A stretch of 64,000 bases of DNA, from positions 2,839,880-2,903,879 of the forward strand of contig CM046852.1 of assembly GCA_025618425.1 (NCBI GenBank), given 5' to 3'. A program made the position numbers and the translations under genes. The stretch is from Heliocidaris tuberculata. Taxonomy: Eukaryota > Echinodermata > Echinoidea > Camarodonta > Echinometridae. Positions 36,705 through 45,700 of this stretch are shown in pieces. The first letter of the stretch is position 1; every line of letters begins with the position of its first letter. The notes beneath the pieces are model-generated. The model saw nothing but the letters and a program-made list of their open reading frames with translations, did not search any database and was not told where the DNA came from.

Positions 36705-39700
36705 ATGATTTTCCATTATACCGTATGTATATTATATTTCTCTGAGATAAATGCATGATGTTAATATATTTCCTCTCATCTGCTTATCTGCTATCTTCAA
36801 TACAAAATGAATGTAAGTTCCTCCAAATGAAATTTTGGTGAAAAATATATTATTGTTTAGAAATAAAGCATCATTAGTTTAGCTGTAGCTTGTTTGATGT
36901 GTTACTTTGGCATCATATTGTATATGTTAGTCTGTCATGCTAACATTTAGTGGTCTAAGTATTCATTCATTCATTCATTCAAAATGGTATTTATTTAAAA
37001 TAATCATGCGTTGCAACATAATGTTGAATTGCGCACAATTTACAAATATAGAAAATAGTATACATTGTAGACGATACGTTCAAATGAATAATTTACAAAC
37101 TTCAAAAATAACTGGGTAATTTTACAAATAATATTCATGAAAATTAAAACAAAAAGTATAATTAAAACAAAAAGTATCATTAACTACACACAGGAATATA
37201 CAAAGTATAGCTTCATTTCATACATACAAGTGATTGTGACTGAGTTGGTGCAGTCTTTATGGAGGATTTTGATTAACTGCAACTCTTCATTTATGGAAAG
37301 TCTTAAGTACACTGCTGCTTCTACAATGTCATACAAAAAATGGCATCCACTTACATGCATCTAAACTTACACAAAATATACATAATGTACATGGATCTAC
37401 TTAAAAAATATCTTTTTTGTTGCATCGTATTTGCATAAATACATGTACATGTCTTTCACCAATTGTTTGACCTTTTAATAATTGTCCAGATATAGGTATC
37501 AAATAGGTCATTCTATTGTTCTATGATACAATCGTAATTCGAGGGATCAAAAATTAAAACTATTTAGCCACTAGATGGCTTCAACATATATTTATCAAAT
37601 GCTTGCTTTTGATTGGTTGATGCACGCTGCAGGAGCAGTTGGTCCAGCTTTCGGATGTGTTGTCCACTTCCGGTCTTTTTGCTTAAAGTACATTTCTGTG
37701 TATGCATGATCATCAACTAACTTCAGCTACACAAAATATTAATCAAGTTTTTTTGATATTTGTTATTATTTCATCCATTATAATTGAAAACAAAGATTTT
37801 TAGAAGATGATTCTTCCACATCTTTGTAGGTTCTTAACAGAGAAATGTGTAACATGCAACAGTAAATGTAGAGTGGCTCTTGTCAGCTACATGATACAGT
37901 CCTGCCCTTATTTTCCTCCGACCAGCACATTGTTGCTTGGCAACAGAACCCCACACCCACAAAAACACTTATTTAATATCAATGTTTCAGTCACTTTTCA
38001 ATAGCGTTTTAGACCGTTCTTGACTAAGATACATCACCTGATCAATATTAAACTCCATAACGCACGCCTGTACAGGAAGTAAGTGTCACAACAAAAGTAA
38101 TATAGCACCGCTATCGGCGAATGTCTTACAGCTATTGTCGATCCCTCGAATTAGAAATCAGTCATTTTATGTTACGTGGTATGTTACATGTAGGCCAGAG
38201 AACTTGTTTTTTGCAATTTATTTGTATGTATACGTGTACTTGAATAGTATGTTGTTGATAGTATGCATGTATGTGGTAATAATATTACTTTGTAGCAACC
38301 CCTGGAGATGGATAAATGTTGTTGTTAGTAATATGTGATGTTCATTGGAACTATAAAGAGGGAGGGAAAATTCTCCAGTCAGTAGTTTTGAAATAATGTA
38401 CAAAAATATATAAACAGCAAAAAGCTTTCATATGGATAATATTGATAGTAATAGTTGATGAATTTATATACTGGTATTGCAGCTGAATTTCCATTTGCAT
38501 GAGCAAATATTGTTGTGTTTTCTCCCTAATAATAACACTAACAAATTGTGTGACTAACAAGCTCAAATTTTAACTATGCATGTACATGGTGTTAATTATA
38601 CTATAGTAACTCCCCAGTCAAAGCTTCATAATACTTCTAATAACCTCACATTAATATGTGATTACATTGTGACAAAAGATACACATTTTATTTTTATTGC
38701 TCAAAGTGTAGGCATTTCTTTTAGTGTATTTGCAAATTATGTTAGTTCACTAGAGCTTCTGTCATGTGTTATAGCTTTGTTTTGTGTTTATGTACAATCT
38801 TTTTATTTTCTACCTTTGTGTATTAGTTATTGGATGCACATTGTATTTTGACATTTGGAGGTAGAAAATTCATAGAGATCTTTTGTTGTAAGAATCAATC
38901 TCCATACATGTACATGTATGATGTAGATATTCTAACAGACCTTTTAGTTAGATATTGGACATCTGTAAATACGGTATATTAAAAGTATTTCTTTACTGTT
39001 AAATTTTATCCAAAAAAAAAGTATAATTAAAAACAATTTAAAAATAATTTCTAGGATTTTGATAGCCATAGCTTCATAATCATAGTTACAAAAATATGGC
39101 GATTAAAGGATTTGTGACTTGCCGAATTGGCTTAAAATTAATAAAAATATTTCAATGGGAGGTAATGATGTGCCTTGAAGTATTTAGGTTGTACCTTTTG
39201 TGTTTATTGCAAGCCCTACAGCTGATATTTGACCTTTGACCTTTGACCCTTACAGGATCAGGGAGATGGAAAGTTAGACAAGTATGCTGCTTCACTGCTT
39301 CATGGTAACTGCTACAACCGTTGGTTTGATAAATGCTTCAATCTCATCGTCTTTAAGAATGGCCATATGGGAGTCAATGCTGAACACTCATTGTAAGTCA
39401 ATAACAAAATATGTGAAAGTAGTTGATGTTGTAATATAAAAGAATTTCAAGTGCTATCCTTCTGATGTAGCTTTGCATTTATAATAAAAAATGAGATAGC
39501 TCACTCAAAAAAGATTTATGACAATATATCTTTTTATGAATGATTTGGTCATGAGACACATTATTGTTTGAAGATTATTATTTTCTTGCATTTATTATAA
39601 CAATGAGATTCTTTTCACTAGTACTAAACACTCACAAAAGATTAATCAAAATATTCTTTTTATGAACGATTTGGTCATGAGACACATTATTGTTTGAAGA

Positions 39701-42700
39701 TGATTATTTTGTTATTTTGTTTGATGTACATATAGGGCTGATGCTCCAATCTATAGTCATACATTTGAAGATGCAGTAGTTGAGGATATGCTCCTTATGG
39801 GCTACACACCAGATGGTCATACTAAGGGAGAGTCTACCAGGGTGCTGAAACCCCCTCAGAGACTGCAATGGGAGGTTCCACAAGAGGTAGGTTTGTGTTT
39901 CAGATGGACTGGAACATTTAGCATGGGGGGAGGGGGTAAGGTTTTTGTCTTTAATAAGTATTGATAATATATTTGGATGTTAACCCATTGACTACCCAAT
40001 TTCCTCATTCCGCTAGACTTAATACAGGAACAACCTTGGGTTAGGGGTTAGGGTTTAATCCTGTCTCAGAGATGCCAAAAGATGTTGGAGTATTGTGTTT
40101 ATTCCATTGGTTTATTCCATTATTAATCTGAGGTGAAGTAAAAGCATGGCTGATGAAGAAGGATTTTGACATGCCATGAATAAGCTAAAATAAATTATCT
40201 AGAGGGTTTTATTTTACTATGTACTTTCTGAAAATGATTTGAATGTGTTTGAGATCTTGTAACTGAAAAAGAAGTACAATTTGAATATCTGTAAATATTT
40301 CTATATATATTTTTGTATCATGTATTATGATGGTTGAATGCACAGATCAATGTTGGGGATTATAACAGTTTTGGTAAAGTGTCATATTGGAATAATCTTT
40401 CATTATTCTTTAAATTCAATAGCTGGAAGACATCATTGAGACAAGCTACCAAGTTGCTAAGAAGCTTGTAGATGATGTTCAGATTCATGTCCTGGTTCAT
40501 AATAAGTTTGGTAAAGGAGCCATGAAGAAGTGCAGGATCAGTCCAGATGCTTTCATTCAACTTGCGATGCAACTTGCCTACTACAGGGTTCGTGTTTTCT
40601 TAAATTTTTCATATGTTTATGAATTATTAATTGTATTTTTTATTTGTGATGTATGAATCATACCTGGGGGTGTTTCATAAAGCTGTTCGTAAAGTTACGC
40701 TTGACTTTATGCACGACTTGAATATGAAGTGCCAGATAGGATGCCCAAAGTTTTTCCTGACGTTTTAACAAAGTTTGACTGTATTTCCAATAACCTCAAT
40801 TAAATTATGGCAATAAATATATTTTGCATTAAACATATTTGTTATAATAAGAATGTTAATCTGCATCTGCACAGTTCAAGTTTAATTAATGCAGTTAAAA
40901 ATGATTGAGCATCCCATTTGGCGTGTCATATTTAATTCATTCGTAAAGTCATGCGTAACTTTATGAACAGCTTTATGAAACACCCCCCTGTATTATGATC
41001 TCCGTGGCCATGAATCTGGTATATATATATATACATGTATGTCAAGTTCTTTTACTTGGAAAAGAAATGATAAAACATTGATCATAATTTACAGGATAAA
41101 AATGATCAGTGTGCATGTATGTAACGGTGGCTTTGGCTGAGGCATTTGAAAATTTGTATACTTTTGAGCAGACCATGTTATGTTACATCCTACTGTGATT
41201 TTTTTAATATTGAAATAAAATGGTGAGACAGCTCGCTTTTTTATTCTTTCTTGTTTTGTATCTTCCGTTCAAAAAGTCTATATTTTTTGTGACTTTCATC
41301 CCATTTTCCTTAGGATGCAAGCCGTTTCTGCCTGACCTATGAGTCATCCATGACTCGTCTTTACCGAGAGGGTCGTACAGAGACAGTTAGATCATGCACA
41401 GTTGAGTCATGTGACTTTGTACGTACCATGCAAGATCCAAACAGCACGGTAAGTAAGGTCCTTTAGCATTTATGATATCATCAGTAAGTCTTTGAAGGTG
41501 AAATTACAGTAGAGGAATGCGTCAAGAAAAAAATGGATTATATTGAAAAACTAAAAAGGAAATAATCATCCCTTAAGATATGAAATGTTATTGTTTTGAT
41601 GTTTGAGATAAGGATGAAAGATTTGGGCAAGAACAGTGAAAAGACGAAAAAAGAGGACATAGAATATGATAGATACATGTATATCAACCTTGCTATATCA
41701 TGACTTATTAGGACTGTTATCAAAGTTAAAGATGTTGTTTGACTCTATAGAAGGAGGAGAAGCTGGCCAAGTTTCAGCTAGCTGCTAACAGACATGTCCA
41801 GAGCTACAGAGATGCTATGTGTGGCAGGGGAGTTGATAGACATCTATTCTGTCTTTACGTTGTCTCTAAGTACCTCAACCTCGATTCACCATTCCTCAAG
41901 AAGGTAAGATAAACAATAACAAAAACAACAACTACAACCTCAATGTTGCTAGTATGCCATGTGTTTATAGGGCACATCCCTTATAAAACAGTGTTTGTAT
42001 GTGCTTCCAAAGTACTTTTGGAAAATTTGTGCGGACTGATGCTCTGGCAGCCATTATTAGTTTATAGGGTATGTCAAAGAATAAATCTTATTAACTCTGC
42101 ATGAGCGGAGAGAGATGGAGACAGACAAAGCTATGGATGAAATTAAGGACATGTGTACCAGACTAGGATTTGAACCAGCGACCTGCTGTCATGTATTCAT
42201 AGATTCTCATTACAGATTCTCTAGCTTGATTTTATCTTGATAGCAGTAAACTACTTTGGCAAGTTTCAGTATATCGTTCTGAAACTTCGCCGAACTTTAA
42301 GCAGGTTAGTGTTTCTTCCTGTGAGTTACTGGTTACAATGTTCATGATAATGAAGGTCCTAATAGATTCAATATTTTGTATTTTACATAGGTTTTGAGTG
42401 AGCCATGGCGTCTATCCACCAGCCAAACACCGCCCTCACAGACAGGAAAGGTCAACGTTAACAAGAATCCAGAATGCCTCTCAGCTGGTGGGGGATTCGG
42501 ACCGGTATGTATTCATCAGTGAAACCGAGTCATTCATTTTGATACTAGAAAGTTTAGTGTCTACTGTCAAAATGTGAAAAATCTCAAAATTCATGTTTAA
42601 CCAATTGTGCAAAAGTTCTTCAAAAAAACTTATAAATTTTACTTGAATCTAGATGAGACAAGCATGTAGTCATTGCTTTGATAATTAGTTTTCTCTCTTC

Positions 42701-45700
42701 AAACACTAGATCTAGAACAAAAAAAGAAAAAAAGTGTGAACTTGAAACTTAAAATATATAATATTGAATGGGCTAGAGTGAGATACAAGGATATATTACA
42801 AGAGCTGATGAGGATGGTTCACGGATCTGCACAGGGAGTGAGGTATTGTCAAAGCTGCCCTTGTCACACAGCAGTAATGTTGTTCAATATTATTTCTATG
42901 CATTGTATGAAGTTATTAATATTTCCTCGGTTTTCATCATCAAAATTTTCATCATCTTTAAAGTCAATGTACATATACATCCAATGCTTTGGCCTTCACA
43001 TATTTTTCCATGTTTGCACACCAAAAATCGTGAGATATTGAAACAATATTGCAAGGTCATCCAGGTACTTTTCACGAACCATGAAATGTACCATTTTTTT
43101 TCTGGTGGCTCTAAACGTAAGTTCCTACTCATAATAATTCTCTTCCGTACTCATAATAATAATAATTCTCTTTCATACTCATTATAATAATTCTCTTTCA
43201 TACTCATAATAATAATTCTCTTTTATACTCATAATAATGATAATACTCTTTCATACTCATAATAATGATAATTCTCTTTCATACTCATAATATTAATTCT
43301 CTTTCATAATCATAATAATAATTCTCTTTCATAATCATAATAATTCTCTTTCATAATCATAATAATTCTCTTGCATAATCATAATAATAATTTTCTTTCA
43401 TAATCATAATAATTCTCTTTCATACTCATAATAGTAATAATTCTCTTTCATAATCATAATAATAATTCTCTTTCATACTCATAATAATAATTCTCTTTTA
43501 TTTGCCAGGTTGCTGATGATGGCTATGGTGTATCTTACATCATTGCAGGAGAGAACCTCATCTTCTTCCATATATCATGCAAGAACAGTTCTGGTTGCAC
43601 GGTAAGAGAGTTCACCCTTTTGAGACAGTTGACCACATTTTGTGGTTTGGCTCAATAACTTTTGTTTCAGAGCTCAAAAAAATATACCAGATGAGAGAGT
43701 AGAAAGAGAAAAAAAATTCTGTACATACTGTGTCCATTTTTAGCTCATCCGGCCCGAATGGGTCAGATGAGCTTATGCCGTGGCGAGGCGTCCGTCCGTC
43801 TGTCCGTCCGTCCGTCCGTCTGTCCGTCCGTCCGTCCTTCGTCTGTCGTCCGTCCACAATTTCAAAATGCTTCTTCTTCGCCATTTCTTACCCGATTTTA
43901 ATTCCGTTTGCTTTATATGTTAGCACTAGGTGGGGGATTCGAAACTTCTACACAGAATTTTGAAACTCATTAAATATGCTGATTTATGCGCATTTCTCAA
44001 AAATCACAAAAATTGCTTCTCCTTCCTCATTTATTGACCGATTTCTATTTTTTTTGTTCCATCTGAAAGACTTTCATGAGGTTCATTGAACTTCTACACA
44101 GAATTTTGAAATTTTGTCTACAAAATTAATTATGCTAATTTATGCGATATTTATTCAAAAATCACAAAAATTGCTTCTTCCTCATTTATTGACCGATTTC
44201 GATTTTTTTTTTCCATCTGAAAGACTTTCATGAGGTTCATTGAACTTCTACTCGGAAATTTGAAATTTTGTCTAGAAAATTATTTATGCTAATTTATGCG
44301 AAATTTATTAAAAAGATCACAAAAATGGCTTCTTCCTCATTTATTGACCGATTTCGATTTTTTTTGTTGTTCCATTTGAAAGACTTTCATGAGGTTTATT
44401 AAACTTCTACTCGGAATTTTAAAATTTTGTCTAGAAAATAATTTATGCTAATTATTTATGCAAATTTATGCAAAATTTATTAAAACATCACAAAAATTGC
44501 TTCTTCTTCCTCATTTATTGACTGATTTTGATTTTTTTTTCTTCCATCTAAAAGACTTTCATGAAGTTCATTGAACTTCTTCATGGAATTTTGAAATTTT
44601 GTCTAGAAAATTATTTATGCTAATTTATGCGAAATTTATTACAAAATGACAAAACTTGCTTCTTCTTCCTCATTTATTGAGGAAGACTTTCATGAGGTTC
44701 ATTGAACTTCTACTCGGAATTTTGAAATTTTATCTAGAAAATTATTTATGGTAATTTATACAAAATTTATTTTAACTCTTTGCCCTGTCCATTATGAAAC
44801 CCATGGCTGCTGGATTATTTCAAAGGCTATACCTTTCTACATGATTTCTGTCGACATCATCGACAGAACCGAGAACCCAGAAGTGACAGTGGTCAACAAT
44901 AGCGGGTTATGAGCTAATAAAGACTTGAAACAGTGAGGGACAATGCACTGAAGCCACCCTTAAATGTCCCAACCTTAAAATTCTTTTTTTACACCAATGC
45001 ATAACTTATGTCATTCAGTGCTTTTCTCTTTTATTACAAATCTTAACCTTCAAATCTCTCTCAATAAAGATTTCACAGTTGGTAGAGATACCTCACCTTG
45101 ACTAACTTTATGCTTTATTTCAAATTTCTCTGTCACACAGTAAAACTATTAAAATTTACATTCCCCAAAATCTTTTAACTGAAGTCGTGCAACTTGAGTT
45201 GTCAATTTCCAGACTTTCATTCATATCTACATGTCACTGTCTCCTTCCAAAACCACATTTAGCCAGATCTGCAATAGGCACTTCATCATCTGTACATGCA
45301 TGTAACCAATACATGTACATTTCATCGATTCATTACAATGTCTACTGTGTTCAAAGTACAAATTGCATCAATTTCTTTGCTGCATGCCGGATGAGCGCCA
45401 CATCATTGATGTGCTAGTTATGTTGTTGCATGACCTTATTGCGTTTGATGCCAAGAGTTTTATAAACGATAATAAGCTTTAAGATCCTTAAATTGGAAAC
45501 ACATTGAGAGTATTAAATCATTGTTTAAATCATTGTTTTTTTAATCAAAATAATTGGCAATTTTTAAAATTTTCGACTAAATTTATAACCATGTATATTG
45601 CTTTCAAAGACATTGCCCCGTATTAGAACTATGCAGCATTAAAAGAAAAATATTGTTGCCAATTGGAAGAACAAAATGTGATCAATTTAGCCCTTAAATA

